Assembly: GCA_015501055.1 (NCBI GenBank) | Contig: JADNYV010000026.1 | Location: 268,211-332,210 of the forward strand | DNA from: Mucidula mucida | Taxonomy: Eukaryota > Basidiomycota > Agaricomycetes > Agaricales > Physalacriaceae | Direction of reading: 5' to 3' | DNA length: 64,000 nucleotides | In this document: piece by piece, positions 48,168-60,665 of the stretch | Position numbering within the stretch: position 1 is the stretch's first letter | Layout: each line of letters starts with the position of its first letter | The notes under the pieces: generated by a model | Database searches by the model: none | What the model saw: the letters and a program-made list of their open reading frames with translations, nothing else | What the model was told of the DNA's origin: nothing | Made by a program: the position numbers and the translations under genes

Positions 48168-49971
48168 TCAGCCCAAGCCTGCAATAGACAACAAGGACGC
48201 ACTCCAACTAGTAACTGTAATTTCGAGGCCCTCAGCTTTGAAGGCGCGCAAGCGATCCAAAGCAGCATCAATCCGTGTCTTGTGGTCGGGCCGTGGGACA
48301 CCGCCAGATCTTGGTAGCACCGCATCTTCATCGTTCGCCTCATCATACATGGAGGCGTTGAAGGAATATAGATCATCAAAGTCATCATCTGACTCGTCCG
48401 ACTCAAACAAGTATGCGTCGTAAATCCGTTGGGTTTATCCGATCCGGCCGATACCACTACACGTTGTAACCGAGCCACGGGCGTTTCTGAACAGACATGC
48501 CACCGCGACTCAATCATGTCGACAAGGCTTTCAAACCCCGTAGCGGCAGTGAGGTCTTTTATCGAGATACTCGATCGCAAAGTGAATATGTTGAGATGAG
48601 GAAGGATGAGGATCGGCTTGTCCACTGCCGAAAGGGTATCGATAACCACCTTTCTGAACGCGCAGTGTAGAATGAATCGTGTAACACTTGCTACTGAAGA
48701 GAGAAAGTCACCACGGTTTTCGTACATGTGCGTCTCTGCCTCTTCGAGTGTGCAGGACGAGCGCGCAATGAAGCTGGATAGAGTGTCTCGGTGTACACTT
48801 CCGAACACTTCGGGAGTCCGAATATATAAGCGCTTCAATGCTGGGCAAAGTAAGTGCATCAAAGGCTCCGTGTCCGTCAGCTCGAGTTGCGACAGCTTCG
48901 TATGAGTCGTGATGTTGGAATCAGATGCCGCTAAGCTTCTGCCAACGGAAGATGAACCCTTACCGACAAACACCTGCAGATTGGGACAAGCGGCGAAGAA
49001 CTGTTGGAGCATCAACCGTTGATCACTGCAACGAAGGGATACTGTAAGGTAGGTCAAACGTGACCACGGGAATTTGACTGTGAGGGGATTGATTTCCGAG
49101 CCGTACATTATTGCGCTCAAGCTGAGCTTCGTGAGTTTGGGGCTGTGCTGAAATCGTTGAACGACATCGGCGAGATTCTCGCCACCTCGTGCAAGAACGC
49201 GGCGCTTGTCATAGCTCATCTCCAGACGAAGGGTCTTCAACTTTGGAAACTTCTGCGCGGCATCTAGCAAGCCAAATTCCGAAACCCTGCCAGTGAAACC
49301 GACATCCTCCCATTGAGCGGCACGGTCAATGATGGGTTTCATCAGAGATTTAAGCATACCCCGAAGTTGAATGTCAAAACGAAGAGGTAATTTCCCGGCC
49401 CGTTTAATGACTCCGTCCACCGCAGGCTTTGCTACTACTTTGTGTTTCCCCTTATCCGGGTCCCTGATCATGAAATGGGACCAGGTCGCGGCTGACGACC
49501 ACAGTATCGTACGCCATCGTCGACAGACCTTCCCCAGGAGCCAAGGGCCAGTAGAGGGACAAAAGACCTGATACGGTTTACTGTAGCTGAGTGAGAAGAT
49601 TTCGAGGAGAATTTCGGTTGGTAGGGAATTGATGGGAGGGAATAGAGCAGCGTGGTCGTCCCGGAAGGCCTGTGCAGCAATTCTCTTCTTCTTTAGGGAA
49701 AAGACAAGTTCGTCGAGATGGGCTGCCTCTTTGTCGAGTTCTCTCAGTTCTTCATCAACTTCACGTAGAAAAGACTTGACTCCTTGTTGAACCGACTCGG
49801 GAGTCTCGTCGTAGGACAGAGTGCTTCCGAGGAATGCAGCGTACGGGGACGTCCGGTCAATGCGCCTGTTTGTATTTGAAGACCGTATATCGCAGCGGCT
49901 GCATGCGGCATCTACAGATTTCAGGTTTGATTGAAGGTAGAAACTTTGAGTTTTGCGGACGTACTTGACAT
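48168..49971 (-). CDS. F-box/LRR-type protein
   Basis: Exon 1 is only 7 nt (49971-49965, ATG TCA A); a 49-nt intron follows, then one long exon. A coiled-coil (VKSFLREVDEELRELDKEAA) precedes the F-box (PPINSLPTEILLEIFSL, WLLGKVCRRWR), the arrangement typical of the large mushroom F-box family. The C-terminal two thirds carry irregular leucine-rich repeats (KLKTLRLEM, KLTKLSLSAI, RLTYLTVSL, KLSQLELTD, ALKRLYIRT). F-box proteins recruit substrates to SCF ubiquitin ligases through Skp1. Near 48420 the frame shifts by one base at a TTT run; past it an acidic Asp/Ser segment and a stop at 48168 follow. Without the shift the frame ends at 48122. Confidence 0.85.
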
Positions 49972-50613
49972 GTCGTTGTAGTAGAACGGAAGAGGTGACA
50001 GGCTAGTGGCCACGCGGCTGATCAGTACATCTTGCACGTGCACCTCCTGGCTTCAAGTTCAACGCTTCAACGTCAACGAGCTCAAAGCTGCGCAGAGCGT
50101 CATTGGAGGATTTGGATCGGAGGTTCCCAAACTCGCGTGTCAATTATTGAAGAGCTTCGAGGTCAAGTACTTAGTTGATGAAAATCTTGACCGCGCAAAG
50201 CGTCCTTCGCTGTTTCCGTGACCGTTCGACACTAAGGAGCACCTCCGAGCTCAAACACTAGTAACTCGACTGCGTTCCTCTCATCCCGAAGACGCCTCAA
50301 GCCTAGACTGAAGAGGGTCGCGAGTCACGCTGTACGTGTGACCATTGTGACCTTCTCTGATCTTCTGTCTTTTCTTCCCAAACAAGGCATCCAAACAACA
50401 AGAATTAAAGGACAATGCACTACCGCTTAATGGGTCATCAACGGTACCTGTTTCCATCAAATTCCTTGGGTATAAAGACTGGACCGAAATGGTATGGATT
50501 CTTCATTCTGCAGTGCGGATCCCTTCACGAAAACCACCAACATTCAACGCTTTGTCTCTCTTCGCTCTACCTCTCCATCCACGCCCACATAGACGTATCT
50601 AACGACTATTATA
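49972..50613. other. Intergenic, no gene recognised
   Basis: Promoter side of the F-box gene and of the following plus-strand gene; no coding pattern. Confidence 0.35.
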
Positions 50614-51437
50614 ATGCACGCCTCTGCTGTATCCGCTATCATCTCTTTCCTCACGGACTCCCTCATCCCGTTCTTCCATCCGTTGATCCTGCATGCCGTT
50701 CGTCTGCACTTGCGGCTCACTCTCCCATCGCACTTTAGCTCTTCTGATGAGTTGAGCTTGTCTCCGGGAAGCAGGCCGCCCAGATTTCTGTTATCCACGC
50801 CCGTGCCATTCGCACAGTGGATGGTTTTCCTGGGCAACCAACCCATACGCATCGTCGTCTCATCGAGCGAGGTCAAGCGGTCATTGATAACCGCACTGCG
50901 ACGTTGTGGAGCAAGAGCGGTGAAGACGACCTTTGCGGTGACAATGTCTGCCCCAAAACGCGCAATGACTCCATTTCGATAAAAAAGGACGTTTACCGCC
51001 CACCTATGCGTACTCCTTCCTCTATCCCTCCCATTTGTGTTGTGATTCCCACAGAAGACGACTCATCTTCGTCCTCTGGCTCAGATACAGATTCGGACGA
51101 CGGATACACGTCCGAGGAATCCATGACTTCGGTGTCGTCGACACGATCCGTCTACTCCAAGACCAAACCATCGTCCATCTTTTCCTCCGCGACGACATCC
51201 ATATCCCGCACTACTCCCGTTACGACCTACCTCTATCAGGGTGGTAAGACTAACGTCGTTACCGGCGGCGTTATGCTTTCCAGTCAGCCACCCGCTAAGT
51301 CTGCGGTTGGCAGCCCGATGAGGCCATCTCCTCCCGCCATAAACAATCCTTCTTCCTCATGGAGGAAGTCGCCTTTCCCTAAAACTCGCCGTACTGCTGT
51401 TGGCCCTGACAGTGGCAACTGGCGCAAGCGGGCCTAA
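50614..51437 (+). CDS. Ser-rich protein of unknown function
   Basis: The confident part is one long frame from about 50755 to the TAA at 51435-51437. It includes KQAAQISVIHARAIRTVDGF, a proline-rich stretch, an acidic Ser/Asp run (DDSSSSSGSDTDSDDGYTSE) and a basic Ser/Pro tail ending WRKRA. An upstream frame beginning with ATG at 50614 looks like a hydrophobic first exon, but I could not join the two in phase, so the 5' end is uncertain. No known domain. Confidence 0.45.
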
Positions 51438-51764
51438 TGACTACGACGTTCAGCTTGAACCTCTCACTCAAGGACAAACCTACTATTCACTAACAGATGT
51501 ATCTCTAGAATGTATTACAATTCCCTGTACTATCGAACTGGCTTACCTTACTTTATCACCCACCTACTTACGATCCTGCAGTGCATATCGCGACGTGTAT
51601 CCTTCAAACTGTGTTGCTTTTCTGATTTTCAATGATCATGTTTTTCTTCGCCAATTGTTCAAATCAGTGCCAACGATAAAACTGTGGCGCAATAATAATC
51701 ATGGAGAAAGGAACCCTTAGTCTCATTGAACGTTCCTGACGTAAAGTGCGTGCATAACAATGGC
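51438..51764. other. Flank left of the retrotransposon
   Basis: Presumed 3' untranslated and intergenic sequence up to the 5' LTR. The last bases before the LTR (ATGGC) do not match the first bases after the 3' LTR (GGCAA), so no target-site duplication is visible. Confidence 0.5.
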
Positions 51765-52219
51765 TGTAAGGGCTAGGTTACTCTAGGAAAATCGTTCGCG
51801 TGCACAACGCATGTATGGTATGCACATGTACTCCTATGACTCGTTATGACTTCGTCTATGACTCTTTTCCTTTCTTGACTCTTTATTACACAGCGTACGG
51901 CTCCGTAAATAGTATAAAAGGCTGTTGTCAGTACTACAATATCATCTCTTTTCTACCCCAACCTTTGAAACGCGTGTGCGTTCGTCTTGCAAGGCCCGTG
52001 TCGGGTCCACGAACTACGCGTCTCGATAACCGGATTGATCTCCGAGATCCTCGTCTCTTCCCTGACAATCATCCTTACAGAGCCGAAAGCTCTCTTCGAT
52101 CTACCCGCACTTCAGGACCCACCACTGTTACACGTGGTAAGTATCACAACGTTCGCTAGGTACAGATTGTGTACTAACGACTCCCATCTTTCTTGCACGA
52201 GTTCTCGTGCCTTCTTACA
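51765..52219 (+). repeat. 5' LTR (455 bp)
   Basis: Direct repeat of 62317-62771, TG...CA ended. It contains a TATAAAA box at 51913-51919 that would drive the genomic RNA. A candidate primer-binding site starts with TGG at 52221, two bases after the LTR; the matching tRNA was not identified. Confidence 0.95.
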
Positions 52220-52320
52220 GTGGTGGACACATTGGGAACTCACACTCCCCTAGCCGACGTTATCACTATCACATCATACTACGACTACTGCTATAGTAAT
52301 TCCAAATACGAGCGTTCTTC

Positions 52321-55300
52321 ATGTCCTCTAGGAGGAAGAACAACCTTCCTGAGGAACCGGATCCTCCCAGCAGTACGCGTAGCAAAGGCAAATCACGGAG
52401 CAGTTATGCCAACCCAACGACAGCCAGCGCGTCTAAGGTTAAAGGGAAGGAGAAAGACGTAACATCTCCAAGCCCAGCTCCCGCAAATAGTTCTTCAAAG
52501 AAGAAAAAGGATAAAAAGAAAAAGAACAAAGATCTTCAAGAACCTACTCAAAGATCTAGTCGACTCAACACTTCTGGTATTGAAACAGTGACAGCAGTCG
52601 ACGAGCCTGTTACTGAACAGGAGCCGAGTCACCAAAGTTCTCAACCAGAAGTGACGCCGGTAAACGAAGAAGCGTTACAAACCACAGAGGAATGGGTCAA
52701 CGCGACGGAAGGAAACGAGATGTCAGCTGTTGCTATGGCTCGTTTGTACAGAGAATACGCGGAAGAGCCGGCAAACGACAGAATGGATTCTGTGCAAGAA
52801 CAGGTTATCTTCTACGAAACGTACATTCTAGTACGGGACGACATAATTCAGAGAAGTGACATGAGAATTTCTAAGTTGCCAGAGTTTACACTCCAGCCGG
52901 TCTTCCTTGAGGCTGTCGACAACGTCGTTCAATCCCTGCAGGAGCATCTGAATCAAGCCGCCTCTATCTCCGGACTCCCTCGAGCTTGGAGGATAGACCC
53001 TACGGGTCTGTATTCTCAGACCATCAACTACGGCGCCAACGACTACAGAACTTTGGTAGCGGCGTGGAACGCCTTATCCAATCGATTAAAGAGAGGTCGC
53101 AGCTTCCTGGAAAGATATCAGCAAACCATGATTCCAAGTCTAGAGAATGCTTCACCTTTATCACCCCGGTCAACAAACCCAGACTTGCATCGAGAAATAG
53201 AGCATGAACTAACGACCGCTTCGAAGTTACATGCTGCATACACAAAGATTCCTTCACTGAATTGATCCTTGGAGGACACTGGAAGACAAGCCTTGCTCGA
53301 AGGAGAATACAAATGGGAAAGGTTGCTATTGATTGATGAAAGTTTTAAGGATATTCGGGAAGTCGCGGCTTCACCTTCAAAACGATCCTTCGGATTTCCT
53401 CCTTATAATCCTCTATTCTATGCTGAACCATTGGGTGCGTCGGTCTCAAATCCTTTGGGATCATCAAGAGGGTATCAGCCGCAAGGACTATATGGTATTC
53501 CAGAAGATTACGGGTCGGAGGACGAGGTTGAAGAAGGGTTACAAACGCCTACTCCCTTGCGCCCTCCAACGGCGTCTTACAGGTTTGCAGGAAGACAAGA
53601 GCCTGCATCGAATTACTCGTTTAACATGTCAACAGCAGGCACGAAGTTCAAAGCAAAGAAGAACTTCTTTTCGGGACCTATGGGTGAATTCTCAACTCCG
53701 CGAAGCCATACAGAAGACAAGGGTAAATCACCTCGGAATGCAGGCTGGGAACATACCAGAGCGGCAGGCCCTACTCCTTCAAGGATGTTCACGGCTGCGA
53801 AGGACACCCCTCAGTCGACAAGAACAGCACCCCTTCCGAGACAGACTTCATCCTCATTGCAACAAGTTCCTCCGTCCAGCGTACCTCAGCCAAGAGGAAC
53901 GACGCGGCCCCAAGCTGGGCATACTCCATCGCCGTCTCATAGCAGGAGAAATGATCCTGATGTCAACAAATCAGAGCATCATTTGGTACACAGTCAACCG
54001 CGGAGCCAACCACAAGAAGCTTCTGAAGCAAGTCGAGCTTCGAGAACGTCTCAGAGAGCTCCAAATGTAGGTCGACCAAACTCGCATGCATCGGTACCTA
54101 CGGCCTCAAGACACACCCCTTTGGGTACGCCACCAGCCTCCGTACCGAGACGATCGCAACATACCCCCTCAGGCTCTCCAAATCCGTCCAGGCATTCAAC
54201 TGCACCGCCAGATCCTCCTAGTTCATCGCACGGGGGAGCTTCCAATCGCTGAGGAAGTAATCGCAGACCTCCTCCACCGCCTGATGATCCACCTTCTTCA
54301 GATTCACCCTCGGAACCGAGTTCTTCATCATCATCCTCTAATCATCGAGGTAGAGGCCCGAGAGGACATCGGGGCCATTGAGGACATAGAGGACATAGGG
54401 GACATGAAGGTGAAAGAGGTCAACAAGGTCGAATGGGTCCTAGAGGCCGACACGGAGATAGAGGAGATGAGGGTCCTCCTGGACCACCAGGTCCCCCAGC
54501 AGCGGTTGCTCCGCAAAACCAGCCACTTGGAGGTGGGTTTCAGAGGGATCCTTTGGAAGTATTCATCAAAGGAGAACTGAAACCGGAGAATATCCCTACC
54601 TGGGACGGTAACGCTTATAAAGCCGTCGAATACTTTTCAAAGGTCATTAATCTGGCAGCTTTAGGTCCTCGTATGCCGGAATACTTGGGCGCGTGGCTCT
54701 GGAAAAGTTTTGAGGAAGACTCGGACATTTATACATGGTTCAATACCTTACCTCCTCTGGATCAAGCAGAGGCCCGTCAAAGCGTGTATAACATGTTAAA
54801 CCTCATCAAGGAAGACTTCCTAGGCAACAGCTGGCAGGCACTGATGAACGACGTCTTTGAATCACAACGGTTCCGTCAACGAAGTCATGAGACTGAGTCC
54901 CCGCAAGCGTTCATAACTCGCCGTACCATGTATAGTCGGATGTTAACCCAGACTCCTGTGGGCTCGCAAGAAGAGGCCCGAGCCATCCTAAGGCGCGCGC
55001 CTATCGTATGGCGCCCCATCCTTGACTCGTCAACTGTTAGGGACACCAAGATGTTAATGGCTCGGGTAATCGAACAAAGTAAAGCATTGGTCATTTCCTA
55101 TACTCAAGATACAGGACGTACTGGGTATAATCAAGTCCGTAACAAGGTAGCAAACGTCTTAAAGCAAATGGGTATTGAACCCAAAGATCGAGAACACCCC
55201 CGTTACAGGAATCCGGCCAATGCGAATCTGACGACAACGCGAGAAGATGCTGATGAAGAAGGAAGCGCATGCCTTGGAGAGCCGGAAGAAGAACACGGCG

Positions 55301-55740
55301 ACTGCAATCACGAAGCCTGTCAAGTAGGTGTCAGGAAACAGAGAGCTCCTCCGAAGGAGTACTTCTTCAAGAGAAATGACAGACCTACAAAATTTCAGAA
55401 GCCTCCGCCGTCTCCATGTAAAATCTGCAGCAGTCCCTTACATTGGGATAAGGAATGTCCACATGCTGCAGAATACGAAGTGTTGCTGAAAAGGAAATCA
55501 GCGCATCACGTCACGGTTGAGGAGGAATATGAATGTACCTTCCAGGCGATGATAATCAAACATTCCGCGGCGCAGCAGTTCAATATGGACAGAGTTCAGG
55601 GTTTTGAAGTGGCGTCTTGCACCACGCAGGTTACCGAAGCCTTGCGTGTAGAGAGTAAGTCCGATGAAGCGGTTAAACCGCCCGTAAAACGAAGACCTTC
55701 GGTACAAATAGAAGATGTATCAGATTCTGATGAATGTGAC
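52321..55740 (+). pseudogene. Retrotransposon gag region with collagen-like tract and zinc knuckle
   Basis: A single frame starts at ATG 52321 (MSSRRKNNLPEEPDPPSSTR) and stays in the same phase through pol, but is cut by TGA at 53263, 54250 and 54379; each would be repaired by a single TGA to CGA change. Order: a Lys/Ser-rich head; a helical capsid-like part (52700-53260); a Pro/Ser/Arg-rich spacer; a Gly-X-Y repeat of about 17 triplets (54343-54500, ending GPPGPPGPP); a second helical Gag core with a Trp-rich LGAWLWKSFEED region; and a zinc knuckle CKICSSPLHWDKEC (about 55419-55460; C-X2-C-X4-H-X4-C). Gag packages the RNA. The length before the knuckle is greater than in most chromoviruses. 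Confidence 0.85.
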
Positions 55741-55969
55741 AACGTTAACAACTATACGTCGGAACGTTACACGGTCGAAAAGATCTCCCCAGAAGAAAGC
55801 ACTGCACAAGACAATCACGAAATCCCGGAACCAAATCCTCCAATTGTGGAAGCTTCAACGAATGACATGAGTAATCCAGTAGAAGAAGAGGCGCCCACAC
55901 CTCCTGAACACAGACGGTTGAAAAAGAAACGGATAACAAAGACCGGATCTTCAGCAGTAGGAGTGTCAG

Positions 55970-58900
55970 TACTGGCGGTAAAAGGATGGTCAGGAAACAC
56001 TCACCAAGAGCAAGTATACCTACAACATGACTCCTGTGCCAACATTTTGCTGATATCGAAGGAACTCTACGAGAGCATTGATAACTGTCCCGCTCTACAA
56101 CAAGGACACAAAATGAAGCTGTGGCAAGTCACCGACAAGGAGAGTACCTTACATGGATACGTAACGCTGCCGGTCTTCACAGAATCCAAAAATGGGGAGT
56201 TGATTGAAATGGAAGTTGAGGCATATGTTCTGTCGAACATGTCCGTTCCAATACTGTTGGGCGAAGATTACCAGCTCACTTACAAAATAAGCACTAAAAG
56301 GAGCGTAAGCGATGGAACTCGAATAGTGTACGGCAATGACGATAGACTAACGGTCAAAGCAGAAGCAGTTTCAAGATCCAAAGACATCGGTAAACTTTGG
56401 GCTAGCGCATTCGCCCTACAAAGTTTCGTAAAAGCAAAGCTGCATCGTAGGAATAAGCATCAACGCCAGCATTGGAAGAACAAAATGCGAACGGATGAAC
56501 TCACCATTCGAGCAACAAGAGGAATCAAGATCAAACCACATCACACTTGCAACGTTGAAATCTCCGGGCCCTTTGACGTTGAGAAAATATGGTTAGTCGA
56601 CAGGACTTTGATAGAAGAATCAAAGAATTTCTACCTGGCCATACCAAACATACTGATTTTGTCGAGTAACCCCTTCATACCGGTTTCGAATCCATCCGGC
56701 CAACCAAAGATCATACGAAAAGGCGAAGCTCTAGTCCAACATCCAGAATCCGAAGGAGACCTAGAAGCGATGAAGGTTAGTGCCAACCTAATTTCAGCTG
56801 TAATCAAGCTACAGCTGAAGGAGGACGAAACAAGAGAAGCTAATCACGCAACCTCCGAACCGCGAGAGGAAGAAGAGAAGGAAGAAGAGTACGGGCCTAA
56901 GACGGCAGCAATGCCAAACCCTACTATCTATCCTTCGGAGAAAATCAAGGAACTACTCGACGTAGGGGATCTACCGGAGGAATTACAGGAGGAAGCTTGG
57001 ACGATGTTAAGCAAGCACCTTAAAGCTTTTGGTTTTGATGGACAATTAGGGCATCTGAAAGGAGAAGCGAAAATCAGACTCAAGGAAGGAACGGATCCTA
57101 TCAGCTTACCAATGTACAATGCATCCCCAGAGAAACGGCAGCTCATCGACAAGCAACTGGAGACTTGGTTTGAACAGGACGTCATCGAACCATCGAAGAG
57201 TCCGTGGGGGGCCCCAGTGGTAATTGCGTACCGAAACGGGAAACCTCGGTTCTGTGTAGACTACAGGAAACTCAACGCTGCTACCATAGCGGACGAGTTC
57301 CCTATTCCCAGGCAAAGCGACATTCTGGCCGCTCTTTCAGGAGCGAAAGTGATGTCCACTCTTGACGCACTGTCAGGGTTCACTCAGCTAGGTATGTTCG
57401 AACCAGATATCGAGAAGACAGCGTTTCGGACGCACCACGGGCTATTCCAGTTCAAGCGAATGCCTTTTGGACTGCGAAACGGGCCGTCAATTTTCCAAAG
57501 GATCATGCAAGGCATTTTATCCCCATACCTGTGGCTATTTGCCTTGGCGTACATAGATGACATCGTTATCTACTCGTCGACATTTGAGGAACATATTGAG
57601 CATTTGGATAAAGTGCTCACTGCGTTAGAAGAAAGCGGCGTGACAATGTCTCCGAAGAAGTGCCATTTCTTCTACACTTCTATTTTGCTGTTAGGACACA
57701 AGGTGTCAAGACTAGGCTTAGCCACTCACAAAGCAAAAGTAGAGGCGATCATGCACCTCAGCCGGCCAAGAAAGGTTTCGGAACTACAAATGTTTATTGG
57801 TATGTTAGTCTATTTCCAGATGTTCATACCATACTTCGCAAACCGATTAGGACTGTTGTTCCAGAAGTTACGGAAAGGCGCCAGCTGGGAATGGACAGCA
57901 GAGCACGAACACACATGGACAAGCACGAAAGAAGCCTTAAGGGATGCACCAGTACTGGGGCATCCAGTGGAAGGCCTCCCATACCGTTTGTACACAGACG
58001 CCTTGGACGAGGCCTGTGGATGTACACTGCAGCAGATACAGAAGATCAGCACGAAAGATCTGAAAGGGACGAAGGCTTACAAAAAACTGGAGAAAGCTTG
58101 GAATGAAAAGGAGCCTGAAGTGCCGAAACTGTGGACTACGATGAATACGACAATTCCCACTAACGGATACCCCCAAACATGGGGACCAACATTAGACGAT
58201 ACGGTGGTATGGGTAGAGCGCGTAATCGCTTACTACTCCAGGCGATTCAAAGGAGCGGAGACGCGCTATTCAGCCACGGAGCGAGAGGCATTAGCAGCTA
58301 AGGAAGGATTAGTGAAATTTCAACCATTTATTGAAGGAGAGTTTACCTCTCTAATAACAGATCACGCAGCACTACAGTGGGCGCGAACTTACGAGAATTC
58401 AAACAGAAGATTAGCAGCTTGGGGCACAATCTTCTCCGCATACGCACCCAAGCTTGAAATACGACACCGACCAGGACGGGTCCACTCCAACGTCGATCCA
58501 TTGTCAAGACTTCTGAGGGATCCTCCAGAGCACGTATCCCCTCGGGAGGAGGGGAAAAGTCGCTAAAACCGAACAACAACTTAGCAGAAAGTCAGGAGGA
58601 AGCACAGAACGCGAAGCCGGCACAGAAAGTAGACGCTATGTGGATCATGGGCGAGTCTTATGTGATGACAAGGAGTCAGGGAAAAAAGACAGTCGTGGAT
58701 GCTCCCACTTCGACGTGGGGGGGCAAGATACGAAGGTAGACGAAGATCAACAAGGTAGCGACATCGAAGTAGGAAGCAAAGGAACGTCTGATCGGAAATC
58801 AGACGATCACAATCAAGGGGCGTCTAACACAAGATTAGAAGACACGTCTAAGGAACTATGGCAAGCCTTGCAGGATACAGAAGAAGCTGCAGATCAATCA

Positions 58901-60398
58901 GCAAAACCTTCGTACACATGAACGCCGAACTACGTGTACAGTTCTTGGATGGATATAAAACAGACCGGGAATTCAAGACAGTTTACAAAGAAACTAAAGC
59001 TTCAAAGGACAATTGTTCTCTAGGAAAAAGGTTCTTAACCGACGAACAAGATCTGCTATATTTCCTAGACGCAAACTTGCAGCCGCGCTTATGTGTCCCG
59101 AAAGCTCTTAGACAGTCCATACTTACGGAAGGCCATGAGTCGCCAGTAGAAACGGCGCACCTCAGCCACGAACATCTATGGAAGAAATTGTCATCAAATT
59201 CTACTGGCCTAGAATAAAGAAGGATGTCACCGAGTTCTGCACCACGTGCGACGTATGCCAGAAAATCAAGCCATCTACTTTTGGGAAGTACGGGATGCTC
59301 ATTCCAAATTCAATCCCTGACCGTCCATATCAATCAATATCTCTTGACTTCATTGTGGATCTACCGTGGTCGGGAGACTACAATGCCATTCTAGTAGTGG
59401 TTGATTGCTTGTCAAAACACGCACAGTTTATCCCTACCACTACAGGAGCTGACACAGAAGAATTTGCTAGATTATACGTCAAAAACGTGGCTTGCAGATA
59501 CGGTCTGTCCGACTCAATTATAGCAGATCGCGATCCACGATGGATGGCTGACTTTTGAAAAGGAATAGCGAAGTTCTTGAAGACTAAAATGAGTATTTCT
59601 TCGGCTCATCACCCGCAACATGATGGTCAGACAGAGAACATCAACAAACAACTAGAAGTCATGTTGAGGGCATATGTGTCTAAGGACAAAAAGAACTGGG
59701 CCGAGTTCCTGTATCTACTCAAGTTCGCGTACAACTCACACGAAAGTGCTTCGACCAAGGATACACCCTTCAATATTCTTTTAGGATTCCTGCCCGAATC
59801 TCCGTTAGACCAACTAAACCAGCATCAGACGTCACTCACCGCGAAAGGAGGAATGCTGTCGCCAAAAGCGAAAGAGTTCATGTCGACACTAGACGTGCAC
59901 CGCGAAAGCGCAAGAAACGCGATAGCTAAAGCCCAAGAGACCCAAGCCAAGTACTACAACCTCCACCGAAAAGACGTACCCAAAGGATTTAGACCTGGGA
60001 ATCTAGTGTTAGTAAACCCTCACTCATTGAAATGGATTGAGAGTAAAGGGAAAGGAGCTAAGCTCACGCAGAAGGGAATAGGGCCTTTCGAAATCCAAGA
60101 GGTCGTAAATCCAAAAGTGTTCAAGCTGAGAATGAGCAGCCTCTATTTGGGTTCGCCGGTATTCAACATCGACCATCTGAAAATCTACAGGCCTTCTCCT
60201 TCCGATTGGCCGGAACAAACGTTGATGCCAGAAACGCGTGCGGGTCAAGAAAAACGCGAAGAAGGTGTGGAAGAAATCATGGGACATTGGTACCGAGGAG
60301 GAAAACTGGAATTCCTGATCCGATGGGAAGGGTACGGTCCTCAATTCAACTTGTGGGGCAGCCAAGCACGCGTTGCCAACACTCCCGAGTTAGTCTGA
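55970..60398 (+). pseudogene. Retrotransposon pol: protease, RT, RNase H, integrase, chromodomain
   Basis: The protease core has HDSCANILLIS (a D-S-C in place of D-T/S-G) and the ILLGEDY partner motif. The RT has FCVDYRKLNA, FKRMPFGLRNGPSIFQR and YIDD (about 57553-57564). The RNase H has YTDAL, SATEREALA and DHAALQW. The first frame ends at TAA 58564-58566, after which the linker and integrase continue through frame changes near 58567, 58725 (G7 run), 58910 and 59177. The integrase has FYWPRIKKDV, CTTCDVCQKIK, the SLDFIVDLPW, DRDPRW and HPQHDGQTEN catalytic regions, and one internal TGA at 59556 replacing a conserved Trp. The C-terminus EIMGHWYRGGKLEFLIRWEG is chromodomain-like. Confidence 0.93.
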
Positions 60399-60590
60399 GC
60401 CTATAAGAAAGAAAATAAATTATAAAATAAAGCAGGAGCGAAGAAAAGCGAGGCACGGTTAGCGTTGAACGTGGTAAACGCGCTCGCAGTGAAGTAAATT
60501 ATCAATGATTGACTCATTGACGGATACATCTTATGTCAACAAAATTGAAAAAGCGGAAAGAACGAAGAGTCAGAATATAGCCGAGGCTAG

Positions 60591-60597
60591 TATAAAA
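60591..60597 (+). promoter_or_regulatory. TATA box upstream of retrotransposon ORF3
   Basis: TATAAAA in the context AGTATAAAAG, the same ten bases as around the LTR TATA boxes (51913, 62464). It lies 69 nt before the ORF3 ATG, after about 190 bp of non-coding sequence following pol. Confidence 0.55.
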
Positions 60598-60665
60598 GCT
60601 CACCTCTATAATGCAGAAAATTAGACAATCTCGCCCGTCTACAACCCATACAACAGTCATTCACA

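Noticed and set aside
50544..50876. 110-codon minus-strand frame
   Set aside because: Antisense of the Ser-rich gene, no domain or splice support.
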